Source of the DNA: Spirochaetota bacterium
GTDB lineage: Bacteria > Spirochaetota > Spirochaetia > Treponematales > Treponemataceae
DNA: 64,000 nucleotides
Assembly (NCBI GenBank): GCA_023443865.1
Contig: JAEZST010000018.1
Coordinates: 62,001-126,000 of the forward strand
Direction: 5' to 3'
Shown here: positions 1 to 9,030 of the stretch, piece by piece
Layout: the number at the start of each line of letters is the position of its first letter
Position numbering within the stretch: the stretch's first letter is position 1
Notes under the pieces: model-generated
Database searches by the model: none
Seen by the model: the letters and a program-made list of their open reading frames with translations, nothing else
Told to the model about the DNA's origin: nothing
Program-made: the position numbers and the translations under genes

Positions 1-155
1 TGGGCCTCGTGATTACCGCCGAGGGCGTGGAAACCCCGTATCAGGCCCAGTACCTCGCCGAGCGCGGCTGCGACCTGGCTCAGGGATGGCTCTACAGCAA
101 AAGCCTGCCGTTCGCGGATTTCGCCGATTACCTTAAGGCGCATCGCCCGCGATAA
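1..155 (+). CDS. EAL-domain c-di-GMP phosphodiesterase, C-terminal end only
   Basis: The window opens inside a gene. The frame starting at base 3 gives 50 codons and ends at TAA 153-155. The peptide carries the AEGVET motif and then C-D-L-AQGW, which are the late conserved blocks of EAL phosphodiesterases that hydrolyse cyclic di-GMP. The catalytic EAL motif itself and any sensor or GGDEF domain lie outside the window, so activity cannot be judged. The gene converges on the OmpA-like gene across a shared terminator. Confidence 0.85.
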   Translation, partial: GLVITAEGVETPYQAQYLAERGCDLAQGWLYSKSLPFADFADYLKAHRPR

Positions 156-202
156 TTTCGCCGTATCGATACCGGGCCTCGCCCGCCGCCTCCGGAAAAA
201 AA

Positions 203-231
203 GCCCCCGGACGGCATGACCGCCCGGGGGC
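203..231 (-). terminator. Rho-independent terminator of the OmpA-like gene, possibly bidirectional
   Basis: An eight-pair GC stem (203-210 with 224-231) is followed on the minus strand by seven T residues. It lies 14 bases after the stop codon of the minus-strand gene. The plus-strand side is also T-rich (233-239), so it may stop the EAL transcript too. Confidence 0.85.
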
Positions 232-244
232 CTTTGTTTATTCG

Positions 245-3200
245 TTACTTTATCAGAATGAACTCGACCCTACGGTTTTTCCACCAGTTTTCCTGGTCGC
301 TCCGCTGGGCTACCGGCCGGGTACCGCCCATGCCTACCGTGGTAAGCCGTCCCGAGTCTACCCCGTTTCTGATAAGGAAGTCCCGCACCGCGTCGGCGCG
401 CTTCAGGGAAAGGGGAATGAGTTCCGTGTCCTCTTCCTTTTGCGTTCCGGTCACGTTGTTGGCGTGTCCCTCGATCTGGATTTTGTAGTCCTTGAACTTG
501 TTCAGGATTTCCGCGATGCGGCGAAGCACCTGCACGTTCTTGTCCACCACTCCCGAATCCAGCCCGTTAAAGTCCGCGGCGTCCTTTCGGAAGATAATGG
601 AAGGCACCGCGATTTTCAGCCGGTCCCCGTCCCTGATCACGAGCACGTCCACGGGAATGTATCCCTTGACTACCGAGGTTTGCCCCACGTCGTCGCGGAC
701 GGTAAAGGTGAACGGATAGTCGGTCGCGGCCTGCACCAATTCGCCCTTGGCCGAGCGTCCGTCCCAGATTATCTGGTCGGTGATGGTTCCGGAGCCGCCC
801 GTTTTCCAGAAGACGTTGCCGCTGGTTCCCTCGGGCTCGCGAATCTCGAAGGACCAGTCCGTGAACGGGGAGGCGGAACGGGCGGAAAGCGCGATGGTCA
901 GTTCGTCCTCGATTCCGTCGTTGTCGGGGCTGAAGTATTTCGGGCTCAGCCGTACGCCCAGTTCCGGCGCGACGGCGTTGGAAAGGAACACCGGGGTCGA
1001 AACGGTTACCTGGTCGCCCTTAACGTAGGCGAGTTTCAGTTCTGCGGAATACTTCCCCTGCGCCTTAGAGCCCGTGGCGGTTTTGCCGTCCCAGTTTACC
1101 GAGGCGGGCAGGGCTGCGCTGTCGGCCGAGCTCCAGGCCTTCACCGCCGAGGCGGAACCTTCCGGCTTTATGGAGAGCGACCACGATTCAAGCCCTTCGG
1201 TCACGCTGGTGACGATGCTGAATTGCTGGGTGTCCTTAATGCCGTCGCCGTTGGGCGAGAACGCCGCGAGGCTGGCGGTAAGGTACGCCTTGGGCGTGCG
1301 GGAATCGACGGATATTCCGGTAAGCTGCTGGGACACGCGGTTTCCGGCCTTGTCCTCGCTCGCGACCGTGAGGGCGTACGCGCCGTCCGCTACCTTGTTG
1401 CCCGAATCGTCGGTGGCGTCCCAGGCGAAGCTTTCCGCGTTACCGTTCCAGCGGAGCTGTCGGACCGCGCCCTTGCCGGGTTGCGCGACGGAGAGTGTCC
1501 ACAGGTCTTCCTTCGAGGACCGGAGCGTTATGGGCAGGTCGTCCCTGCGTCCGTCGCCGTTGGGCGAGAATACCAGATAGGGCGCCGAAATTTCGATGGT
1601 CGGGTAGACCGTGTCGATCTCGAAGTCAGGGGCCTGGGAACGCGAGGTTTGCTGGTTCACCAGGGTTACCTCCAACGCCGCCCGGTAGGTGCCGTCGGGT
1701 ATCCTGGTACCGGTGGCGGCTCCGGCCGCGGGGTCGCCCGTGCCGTTCCAGGTTATGGTGGCGGGAACCTTCCCCGTGCCGTTCCAGGTACGCATCACGG
1801 CGCCGGAAACGTCGCTCACCGTCAGCTTCCAGGCGGATACCGCGGTGGCCGCTTTCAGGATGGGCGTGAAGGTAATGGTATCCTTAACGCCGTCTCCGTT
1901 GGGCGAGAAAGCCGTCAGGTTTTCCTGAAGGATCAGGTCGGCCTTTTCGGTATTCAGTTCCACCATGGCCACGGCCGAGGCGCCCGAATTGCCCGCCTTG
2001 TCGAGGCTCTTTACTACGTACCCGTAGCGGCCGTCGCCGGCGAGCTTGCCCGAATCGTCGCGGCCGTCCCAGGTAACCGAGGTGTCGGGCGCCTGACCGA
2101 ATTGCCAGGTCCGCACGGCCTTACCCGCGGGCGTTCCCGACGCGTCCAGGGCGTAGATTTCTCCCGTCCAGGAGGGTTCGTTCGAGCCGGACTGGGTAAA
2201 GGTAACCGTGTCCAGCTTTCCGTCGCCGACGGGCGAGAAGATGGGGCCGGAAGCGATGGCGCTCGCCTCGGGAGGCGTTACGTCCAGGGTGAAGAAGGGC
2301 GATTTTGCCACCGGGGCGAAACCGTTGATGTACGTAGCCGAAATGATAGCCTGATAGTCGCCTTCCCGGGCGCGGTTGCCCGAGTCGTCAAGCCCGTCGA
2401 AAGGCATCGCCTTGGGGCTGCCCGTGCCGGACCAGCGCCGGATCGCCGTACCGTCTCGTCCTGCCACCGTTACGTTCCAGCCGATCAGGCCGGTCGTCAC
2501 GGGTACGCTGGGGGTCAGGGTCACGGTGTCCTTGACCTTATCGCCGTTCGGGGAGAAGGCGTTTATGTCGATGCTCACGTTGATGGAGGGCTTTTCCGTA
2601 TCGAGGATAATATTGTCGATTTTCGCCTCGGCGGTATTGCCCGCGCGGTCCGTGGCGGTAACCCGATAGGCGTACACGCCGTCGGCTACGAGGGCCCCGG
2701 TGTCGTTCTTGCCGTTCCAGGTGAAATTTGACAGGGCGGAAGACTTGGTTTCCTCGGTCCTCATGACCGCGCCGGCGGCGTTGGTTATCACGCCCGTCCA
2801 CAGGTCTTCGCTTGAAGAGGTTTGCGCGACGGTGAAGCTGTCCTTGTTGCCGTCTCCGTCGGGGCTGAAAATCATTGCGTTTGCGCCGGAAGGCGGCGTG
2901 ACGGTTACCGTGGGCGCCGTTTTGTCCAGGTAGACGGTGAATTTCTCGGTGGAGCCCCGGTTCCCGTTGTCGTCTTCGGCGTTAACCGAGAAGAGATAGG
3001 CGCCGTCGGGGGCAACCTCGCCGGAATCCATTATTCCGTCCCAGCGAAGGGATTCCGGAAGGGCGATTCCTTCCTTCTTTTTTTTCAGCAACGTCCAGAA
3101 GGATTTCAGGTCCTGCATTTCGGGGCGGGCTTCCTTGTTGGCGATCGTGCGGACCACGTTGCCGGAGGCGTCCTCTACCACGAAGGACCAGGCGAGCACG

Positions 3201-4312
3201 TACCGGGAATCCTCGATCTTTACGGGGAACTCCAGAACGTCCTGAACGCCGTCGTTATTGGGAGATATATACACGGGTTCGGGATAGGTTACCGTTATGG
3301 CAGGAGGGGTATTGTCGATTACCCCGAGCTTTACGTTAACGCCGGCACCTACCGCCCACACGTCTCCGGGAAGGGGTTTCGCGCCCACCGAGGGCGTCAT
3401 TTCGCTTTGTCCCCAGCCGTTTCTGGCCAGGAAGGAGTCTTCCTGCGGGGAATTGAGCTTAAGCTTTACGCCGACGCCCACGGAGGGGAGGTAGGACTGT
3501 GCCGATTTCAGGGTCTCGACCAGGTTAAAATTCCATCCAGCCCGAATCGTCAAAACGTCTTTAACCACCGCCTCAAGGCCGGTATCGAACACGAGATTCT
3601 GGAAGGTGGGCGCCGAAAGGTCGGCGGTCATGCCGAGTTTTACCGCGGCGGAGTCGATCATGGTGCCCGCGATACCGACCCGCGGGGTTATCATGGAAGG
3701 ATAGCCGCTGGCGGTGCCCCCGTTGATTCCTTCGGTTCCCGGCGCGAAGGGCATGCCGAGACCGGTGAACGCGGCGCCGAACCGGGCGTTTTTCAGGAAG
3801 CCCAGGTCTCCGCGGAGATACAGGAGCCCTAAGTCGCCCGCGACGCCCCAACCGGTGCCCGCCGACGCGGCAAGCCCCGCGCCCACGTACAGCCGGTCGG
3901 TCAGATCCTTGGAGGCGCTGAAGCGTGCCGAACCCGACGTTCCCAGGGGAACGGCGTCAAAGGGCGACGTAAGGAAGCCGAGGCTCGCCCCGAGAACGGT
4001 CCAGCGGGTAGGGTAAATGCCCCCAAGGGTGAGCGCGTGCCCCAATCCCGATTCGTCCCCGGTGCCCGCCAGGGCCGCATAGGAGGCGTCCAACGTAATG
4101 CGCTGCTCACCGGCGGCCAGGGCGGGGTTCGCCGAAAGCTCTCCGGGCAAGGTAGCGCCGAAGGGTCCGCCGGCGACGCTTGCCGTTCCGGCGAGCATGT
4201 CCGGCGAAAGCAACGTCGTCGCGTTTTCTCCTCCGGCCGGCGGATTATAGGCTACAACGATTCCCGCGCACAGGAAGAGCGCGGTGAAAAGTACGGGCAT
4301 TCGGACGTTCAT
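245..4312 (-). CDS. Giant outer-membrane protein: barrel-like N-terminus, eight FlgD-type Ig repeats, OmpA C-terminus
   Basis: This is a 1355-residue exported protein. The chosen ATG at 4312 has an AAGGAGG site 6 bases upstream; the frame is open 13 codons further. Residues 1-22 form a signal peptide. Residues about 25-320 are Gly-, Ala- and Leu-rich with alternating strands, like the barrel-type N-termini of treponemal outer-membrane proteins (a weak match). The middle has eight repeats with the FSPNGDG-x-D motif, typical of FlgD-like or gliding-type Ig domains, with probable calcium-binding loops. The last ~120 residues are an OmpA peptidoglycan-binding domain (IEGHANN, then NRRVEFILIK at the end). 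It probably links the envelope to peptidoglycan and displays Ig modules. The ligand is unknown. Confidence 0.85.
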   Translation of the reverse strand: MNVRMPVLFTALFLCAGIVVAYNPPAGGENATTLLSPDMLAGTASVAGGPFGATLPGELSANPALAAGEQRITLDASYAALAGTGDESGLGHALTLGGIYPTRWTVLGASLGFLTSPFDAVPLGTSGSARFSASKDLTDRLYVGAGLAASAGTGWGVAGDLGLLYLRGDLGFLKNARFGAAFTGLGMPFAPGTEGINGGTASGYPSMITPRVGIAGTMIDSAAVKLGMTADLSAPTFQNLVFDTGLEAVVKDVLTIRAGWNFNLVETLKSAQSYLPSVGVGVKLKLNSPQEDSFLARNGWGQSEMTPSVGAKPLPGDVWAVGAGVNVKLGVIDNTPPAITVTYPEPVYISPNNDGVQDVLEFPVKIEDSRYVLAWSFVVEDASGNVVRTIANKEARPEMQDLKSFWTLLKKKKEGIALPESLRWDGIMDSGEVAPDGAYLFSVNAEDDNGNRGSTEKFTVYLDKTAPTVTVTPPSGANAMIFSPDGDGNKDSFTVAQTSSSEDLWTGVITNAAGAVMRTEETKSSALSNFTWNGKNDTGALVADGVYAYRVTATDRAGNTAEAKIDNIILDTEKPSINVSIDINAFSPNGDKVKDTVTLTPSVPVTTGLIGWNVTVAGRDGTAIRRWSGTGSPKAMPFDGLDDSGNRAREGDYQAIISATYINGFAPVAKSPFFTLDVTPPEASAIASGPIFSPVGDGKLDTVTFTQSGSNEPSWTGEIYALDASGTPAGKAVRTWQFGQAPDTSVTWDGRDDSGKLAGDGRYGYVVKSLDKAGNSGASAVAMVELNTEKADLILQENLTAFSPNGDGVKDTITFTPILKAATAVSAWKLTVSDVSGAVMRTWNGTGKVPATITWNGTGDPAAGAATGTRIPDGTYRAALEVTLVNQQTSRSQAPDFEIDTVYPTIEISAPYLVFSPNGDGRRDDLPITLRSSKEDLWTLSVAQPGKGAVRQLRWNGNAESFAWDATDDSGNKVADGAYALTVASEDKAGNRVSQQLTGISVDSRTPKAYLTASLAAFSPNGDGIKDTQQFSIVTSVTEGLESWSLSIKPEGSASAVKAWSSADSAALPASVNWDGKTATGSKAQGKYSAELKLAYVKGDQVTVSTPVFLSNAVAPELGVRLSPKYFSPDNDGIEDELTIALSARSASPFTDWSFEIREPEGTSGNVFWKTGGSGTITDQIIWDGRSAKGELVQAATDYPFTFTVRDDVGQTSVVKGYIPVDVLVIRDGDRLKIAVPSIIFRKDAADFNGLDSGVVDKNVQVLRRIAEILNKFKDYKIQIEGHANNVTGTQKEEDTELIPLSLKRADAVRDFLIRNGVDSGRLTTVGMGGTRPVAQRSDQENWWKNRRVEFILIK

Positions 4313-4390
4313 GATGTCCTCCTTAAACGTCGCCGACCGAAGTCGGCTCATTGGCGTAGTGCCTTGGATTCTTTTGTGATAGCACTCGTT

Positions 4391-4441
4391 TCATGTCTTA
4401 AAACAGAGAGCGACGGGCTTTGTTACTTCACTAATTTTCAT
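4391..4441 (-). other. Possible 16-codon leaderless upstream ORF in the OmpA-gene leader
   Basis: Reading away from the TACACT -10 box, an ATG appears after 5 bases and opens 16 codons (MKISEVTKPVALCFKT) ending in TGA. It would be translated from the very 5' end of the transcript. A GCCGAC-TTCG-GTCGGC hairpin (4332-4347) then precedes the ribosome binding site of the main gene. Whether the peptide is made is unknown. Confidence 0.3.
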
Positions 4442-4446
4442 TGTTC

Positions 4447-4475
4447 AGTGTAACAAATACCGGAGGAAGCGTCAA
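4447..4475 (-). promoter_or_regulatory. Sigma70-type promoter of the OmpA-like gene
   Basis: On the minus strand, TTGACG (4475-4470) and TACACT (4452-4447) are separated by 17 bases. Transcription would start near 4440, giving a leader of about 128 bases that contains a UUCG-loop hairpin just before the AGGAGG site. Confidence 0.7.
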
Positions 4476-4570
4476 AAACATTTCTTATATACGACAATGC
4501 CGATGGGTTTTAGGGCTTTTTTGGACGGTTAAACGTTGACAGGGGGGCATATCAACCGGTAAACTTTCAA

Positions 4571-4589
4571 TATAATCTCATTCCGGAGG
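4571..4589 (+). promoter_or_regulatory. -10 box and ribosome binding site of the NDH-2 gene
   Basis: A perfect TATAAT (4571-4576) lies 18 bases before the ATG, with GGAGG at 4585-4589. No good -35 lies 17 bases upstream. A TTGACA at 4536-4541 is 29 bases away, too far to pair with this -10. Confidence 0.45.
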
Positions 4590-4594
4590 CATTC

Positions 4595-6562
4595 ATGCCA
4601 AATATGAAGCGTATCCTCATAGTCGGAGGCGGCTATGCGGGTGTCAGCGTCGCGAAAACCCTTGAAAAGAAATATCGAAAGAACAAAGATCGGGAAATCG
4701 TTCTCGTAGATAAAAACCCCTTCCATACCCTGATGACCGAGCTTCATGAAGTGGCCGGCATGAGAACCGAGCCCGAATCGGTACAGGTTTCTTTCCGGAA
4801 GATTTTCGGGGGAACCAAGGTTCGCGTCGTGGTAGATACCGTCAAGTCCATCGATTTCGACGCGAAAAAAGCGGTTCTTACCGCTTCCGAGATCGAATAC
4901 GATCAGATTGTGATCGGCACGGGCGCCCAACCGGACTTTTTCGGCATGGATAGCGTGCGGGACAACTCCCTTACCCTGTGGTCGTTTGACGACGCCATGC
5001 GAATTCGACGTCACCTGGAGAACACCTGGGCGCGCGCCGCCGCCGAACCGGACCCCGTCAAGCGGAAAAAACTCCTCACGTTCGTCGTTGCCGGCGCCGG
5101 CTTTACGGGCATAGAAATGGTGGGCGAGCTCCTGGAACTCCGCGATACCATGTGCGAGCGCTACCATATTCCCAAGAGCGAGGTGCGTACCCTCGTGATC
5201 GAGGCCATGCCCGACATTCTCGCCATGCTCGCCGAACCCCAGCGCCTCAAGGCCAAGAAATACCTGGCGAAGAAAAACTGCGAAATCATGCTCGGCGCCC
5301 CCATCGTCGCGGCCGAGCCCGGGGTGGTTAAACTCAAGGACGGTTCCGTCGTCGAGGCCGAAACCTTTATCTGGACCTGCGGCGTTTCCGGCTGCAGTTT
5401 CGCCGGCGCCCTCGGTTTCGAGGCCAAGCGGAACCGCGTGCTCGCCAACGAGCAGCTCAAGGCCCCCGGAAAGGACGGCGTGTGGATCGGCGGCGACAAC
5501 CTCTGGTTCATCGAGAACGAGAAGCCCCTGCCCCAGATCGTGGAAACCGCGCATCAGACCGGCGAATTGATCGCCCATAACATTATCGCCACCCTCGACG
5601 GCGGCGAGCTAAAGTCCTTTAAGTCGAATTACCACGGTTTCATGGTTTCCATCGGCGGCAAATACGGCGTTGCCGACGCCGGCGGAATCAAGACCAGCGG
5701 CTTTTTCGCCATGGCGATGAAGCACATGATCAACATGTATTACCTATTCACCATAGCCGGCATTAACCAGGTGTGGGAATATTTTAAGCATGAATTCCTG
5801 GACATTCACGAGCGCCGCTCCGTTATCGGCGGCATGATCGAGCACAAAACCCGCGGTTACTGGCTCCTTCCCATTCGACTTTGGCTCGGCTTCAGCTGGA
5901 TAATGGAAGCGGTGAACAAGATCGGCGAAGGCTGGCTCCGGTTCGATTTGGGCTCCAAATCCGGGTGGATGTTCTCGCCCGACGTACAGCAGGCGACGCT
6001 CGCGGTCGTAGACGCCGTGTCCGAGGCTTCGGAAGAGGCGGGCGACTACGTCGATTCGGCGCCCGCGGCGGTAGACGCGGTTACCCAGGCTTCCGAGGAA
6101 GTGGTTGAAACCGTGTCCCAGGTCGCCCAAAACGCGGCAGAGGCTGCCCAGCGCGCCCTTGGCCCCTACCTGGACCTTACCAAGAGCATATTTTCCATAA
6201 ACGGCAAGGTCGCGACCTGGTTCCGCACTACCTTCATGGACGGCATTTTCGCGAACATACCGTTCGAGATTTTCCAGTCCATGGTCGTGGGTACCGAGCT
6301 TTTGATCGGTCTCGCCCTCTTCGGGGGCGCCTTCACCTGGATCGCCGCCGTGGTCAGTATCGGCATGTGCCTTATCTTTACCCTTTCGGGCATGTTCGCC
6401 TGGGACCAACTGTGGTTCGTGTTCGCCGCCGTGCTGTGCATGGGCGGCGCCGGACGCGTGCTGGGCCTGGATTACTGGATCGTGCGTTTCGCGAAGAAGC
6501 TCTGGAACGGCTTTGGCTGGGTGCGCCGCAACCATCTGTACCTGGACGAACCGTCGAAGTGA
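4595..6562 (+). CDS. Type II NADH dehydrogenase (NDH-2) fused to a DoxX-like membrane domain
   Basis: This 655-residue protein would oxidise NADH through FAD and pass electrons to a quinone-like acceptor. The FAD-binding GGGYAG is at residues 11-16, a second dinucleotide motif GAGFTG is near 167, and the C-terminal FAD motif WIGGDN is near 297. NDH-2 enzymes are usually about 400-450 residues. Here the chain continues with a membrane segment at about 425-450, an Ala/Glu/Val-rich helical linker at about 465-530, and several hydrophobic helices at about 565-640 that resemble DoxX/DoxD proteins. The start is set by GGAGG five bases upstream. The stop overlaps the start of the polyprenyl synthase, so the two are probably made together. 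The acceptor (menaquinone or another carrier) cannot be read from the sequence. Confidence 0.85.
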   Translation: MPNMKRILIVGGGYAGVSVAKTLEKKYRKNKDREIVLVDKNPFHTLMTELHEVAGMRTEPESVQVSFRKIFGGTKVRVVVDTVKSIDFDAKKAVLTASEIEYDQIVIGTGAQPDFFGMDSVRDNSLTLWSFDDAMRIRRHLENTWARAAAEPDPVKRKKLLTFVVAGAGFTGIEMVGELLELRDTMCERYHIPKSEVRTLVIEAMPDILAMLAEPQRLKAKKYLAKKNCEIMLGAPIVAAEPGVVKLKDGSVVEAETFIWTCGVSGCSFAGALGFEAKRNRVLANEQLKAPGKDGVWIGGDNLWFIENEKPLPQIVETAHQTGELIAHNIIATLDGGELKSFKSNYHGFMVSIGGKYGVADAGGIKTSGFFAMAMKHMINMYYLFTIAGINQVWEYFKHEFLDIHERRSVIGGMIEHKTRGYWLLPIRLWLGFSWIMEAVNKIGEGWLRFDLGSKSGWMFSPDVQQATLAVVDAVSEASEEAGDYVDSAPAAVDAVTQASEEVVETVSQVAQNAAEAAQRALGPYLDLTKSIFSINGKVATWFRTTFMDGIFANIPFEIFQSMVVGTELLIGLALFGGAFTWIAAVVSIGMCLIFTLSGMFAWDQLWFVFAAVLCMGGAGRVLGLDYWIVRFAKKLWNGFGWVRRNHLYLDEPSK

Positions 6563-7521
6563 ATTCAGATTTCCTAGAACAGGAACTCGCCGAAGTCCGC
6601 AAGGTGATAGACGAAGCCCTGCGGACCGGAAGGGGCGCCGCGAACGCGAAAATTACCGCGTCGGTCGGCGCCCTCTTTCATGCCGGCGGAAAATTCCTGC
6701 GCCCCCGAATCCTTCTCCTTTCCGCCATGACGGGCAAGTACGCGCCCGAGCGCATCAGGCCCCTGGCCGCCGCGGTAGAGCTTTTGCACACCGCCACGCT
6801 TATCCATGACGACGTGATCGACGACTCTCCCTCGCGCCGGGGCCTCCCCGCGGTTCACGTGGTTACCGGCCAGAAAGACGCCGTGCTGGCGGGGGACTGG
6901 CTCTTTTCCCGGTGTTTTTTGCTGGCCGCCGAGCGGTCCAGTCCGGAGAATGCCCGGAACCTGGCGCGCGCCATCGATATTATCGTAAGCGCGGAAATGC
7001 GACAGGATGCCGGGCGCTGGGTCTTTACGCCGAGCGTTCGCGATTGCCTTCGGAAAATCGGCGGAAAAACCGCCACCCTGTTTGCCCTGGCGGCCCGCGC
7101 GGGCGCCGTGGAGGCGAAGGCCCCCGAACGGATCGTTTCCGCGGTATCGAGGGCAGCGTGGGCAGCGGGAATAGCTTTCCAAATACAGGATGACATTCTC
7201 GACTGGACCGGTAACGAGACTGAAACCGGTAAAACCGTGAGGAACGATCTTGCGGAAGGGTTTTGCACCCTACCGCTTGCCTTGGCCCTCCGGGAAGCCC
7301 CCGAAGCCCTGGCCCCGCTTCTCACGCCCGAGGCGATCGGTTCCGGCGCCGGCTCGGAAATCGCCAAGATCGTGGCCGCGACGGGCTCTATCGAAGAGGC
7401 CGCGGCGCGCGCGAAGGCTTATCGTGACCGTTCCTTGACCGATCTCGCCCGGATTCCCGCCTCCTATGCCCGAGATGAGCTGGAGCGGGTTTTTACGTCG
7501 TTTATCGGTCGGTCAAAATAG
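6559..7521 (+). CDS. Polyprenyl (all-trans) diphosphate synthase
   Basis: This 320-residue protein condenses isopentenyl diphosphate units into a long isoprenoid chain. The two Asp-rich Mg-binding motifs are present: DDVIDD (near residue 75) and QIQDDILDW (near 213). GGKFLRPR binds the substrate diphosphate. The start is taken as GTG 6559, which overlaps the TGA of the NDH-2 gene in a GTGA arrangement and suggests translational coupling. Chain length cannot be predicted with confidence. Linkage to an NADH:quinone-type dehydrogenase suggests that the product is a quinone side chain rather than, or as well as, the undecaprenyl carrier. Confidence 0.85.
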   Translation: MNSDFLEQELAEVRKVIDEALRTGRGAANAKITASVGALFHAGGKFLRPRILLLSAMTGKYAPERIRPLAAAVELLHTATLIHDDVIDDSPSRRGLPAVHVVTGQKDAVLAGDWLFSRCFLLAAERSSPENARNLARAIDIIVSAEMRQDAGRWVFTPSVRDCLRKIGGKTATLFALAARAGAVEAKAPERIVSAVSRAAWAAGIAFQIQDDILDWTGNETETGKTVRNDLAEGFCTLPLALALREAPEALAPLLTPEAIGSGAGSEIAKIVAATGSIEEAAARAKAYRDRSLTDLARIPASYARDELERVFTSFIGRSK

Positions 7522-7525
7522 TAAT

Positions 7526-7556
7526 AAGATCTTTTTTATCGATAAAAAAATATCTT
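7526..7556. terminator. AT-rich inverted repeat between the prenyl synthase and rnfC
   Basis: A perfect 18-base palindrome (7532-7549) of six T, ATCGAT and six A is flanked by AAGAT and ATCTT arms (7526-7530, 7552-7556). It could act as a weak terminator after the prenyl synthase or as an operator for the rnf operon. Confidence 0.4.
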
Positions 7557-7608
7557 AAAAACGATGATTTCGATATTTTCTTACCTATATAATGCGATTT
7601 TGATTCTC

Positions 7609-7638
7609 TTGACGTTGAGGTATTCCTAAGGCTAGTAT
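7609..7638 (+). promoter_or_regulatory. Promoter of the rnf operon, predicted leaderless
   Basis: TTGACG (7609-7614), an 18-base spacer and TAGTAT (7633-7638) are followed by only 7 bases before the rnfC ATG. No Shine-Dalgarno sequence fits between them. A second TATAAT lies at 7588-7593 without a good -35. Confidence 0.65.
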
Positions 7639-7645
7639 CTCCCCT

Positions 7646-9028
7646 ATGAGTATCAAAACCTTCAAGGGCGGCGTGCATCCGCCCGAGCGTAAAGAACTGA
7701 CGGAGGAGCGAGCCGTCGAGTCCTGCTTTCCTTCGACAAAGACCGTTTGGATACCGGTGACTCAGGGCGGCGCCCCGAACAAGCCGTTGGTTCAGGTCGG
7801 CGACGCGGTCGCGAAAGGCCAAAAGATCGCCGAATCCGACGCGTTCATGTCGGCTCCGGTGCACGCCTCGGTTGCGGGTACCGTGAAGAAAATCGAAACC
7901 CATTTGGTTACCGGTAACGCGGACGTTCCGTGTATCGCGATCGAGGCGGACGGTTCCGACAGGACCGATTATATGGGCGCGCTTGATCCCTTTACCTGTA
8001 CCCGCGAGGAAGCCCTTGCCCGGGTAAGGAATGCCGGTCTGGTCGGTATGGGCGGCGCGGCCTTTCCCGCCCACGTGAAGCTTAACCCGCCCAAGGGCGC
8101 GAAAATCGACTATTTGATCGCCAACGGCGCGGAATGCGAGCCTTACCTCACCATAGACGCGCGAACCATGCGCGATCAGGCTTCCAAAGTCGTGGACGGC
8201 GTCGCCATAGCCATGCATATAACCGGGGCTCCCGAAGGGGTTATCGCCCTTGAGGATAACAAGGCAGACCTGGTTCCCATCCTCGAGAAGGCTATCGCCG
8301 CGCAGAGAGCGTACCCCGTCGGCGCGGGCGCCCATAAAATCCGGGTGCAGCTGCTCAAGACCAAGTACCCCCAGGGCGGCGAGAAAATGCTTATTGAGGC
8401 CGTTACGGGCCGTCAGGTTCCTTCCGGAGGCCTTCCCTCCGCGGCGGGGTGCGCCGTGGCGAACGTGGGAACCCTGAAGGCCCTTTCCGAGGCGTTCCGC
8501 GAGGGAAAACCCCTGATCGAGCGGGGCCTGACCATTTCGGGAGGCGCCTGCCTGACCCCGAAGAACGTTTCCGTGCCCATCGGGACCCTCGTGGGCGACC
8601 TTATTCCCGAAGTCGTGACCTTGAAGCCCGGAACGGTGAAAATCATTTCCGGCGGGCCCATGATGGGGTTTGCCATGAAGAGCGCGAGTTTCCCCGTTCA
8701 GAAGAATACCTCCGGCGTGCTTTTCATCACCGAGAAGGAAACGACCCTTCTCGAGGAAACCCCGTGCATCGGTTGCGGCCGCTGTATGCAGGTTTGCAGC
8801 TGCCGCCTTTCCCCTGTGCTCATTATCAGGGCCCTGAAGGCGGATAACCTTGAGGAAGCGAAACGGTGCGGATTGATGGATTGCGTGGAATGCGGAACCT
8901 GCGCCTACGTATGCCCCGCCCGAATCAAGTTGGTACAGCGGTTCCGGATCGGCAAGGCCCAGGTCCGCGCGGAAACGCAAAAGCAGGCAGCCAAAGCCGC
9001 CGCGAAAGAAGCGGCCAAAGGGAAATAA
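7646..9028 (+). CDS. rnfC: Rnf complex subunit C (NADH/ferredoxin-side Fe-S subunit)
   Basis: This 460-residue peripheral subunit of the Rnf ferredoxin:NAD oxidoreductase couples electron flow to Na+ or H+ export. It begins with the family's FKGGVHPPE motif, carries the glycine-rich flavin/NAD site GMGGAAFPAHVKL near residue 133, and has two [4Fe-4S] motifs, CIGCGRCMQVCSC near 373 and CVECGTCAYVCP near 413. The C-terminal tail is short, without the long Ala/Lys repeats of some proteobacterial RnfC proteins. It is the first gene of rnfCDGEAB. Gene order C-D-G-E-A-B is the usual one in anaerobes. Translation seems to start at the transcript's 5' end. Confidence 0.95.
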   Translation: MSIKTFKGGVHPPERKELTEERAVESCFPSTKTVWIPVTQGGAPNKPLVQVGDAVAKGQKIAESDAFMSAPVHASVAGTVKKIETHLVTGNADVPCIAIEADGSDRTDYMGALDPFTCTREEALARVRNAGLVGMGGAAFPAHVKLNPPKGAKIDYLIANGAECEPYLTIDARTMRDQASKVVDGVAIAMHITGAPEGVIALEDNKADLVPILEKAIAAQRAYPVGAGAHKIRVQLLKTKYPQGGEKMLIEAVTGRQVPSGGLPSAAGCAVANVGTLKALSEAFREGKPLIERGLTISGGACLTPKNVSVPIGTLVGDLIPEVVTLKPGTVKIISGGPMMGFAMKSASFPVQKNTSGVLFITEKETTLLEETPCIGCGRCMQVCSCRLSPVLIIRALKADNLEEAKRCGLMDCVECGTCAYVCPARIKLVQRFRIGKAQVRAETQKQAAKAAAKEAAKGK

Positions 9029-9030
9029 GA

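Noticed and set aside
440..2731. 763-codon plus-strand open frame opposite the OmpA-like gene
   Set aside because: It is antisense to a gene with clear repeats, signal peptide and ribosome site; its product is Arg/Gly/Val-rich with no domain. Long antisense frames are expected in GC-rich DNA.
4536..4541. TTGACA as the -35 of the NDH-2 gene
   Set aside because: It is 29 bases from the TATAAT at 4571, too far for a sigma70 promoter, and the hexamer 17 bases after it is poor.
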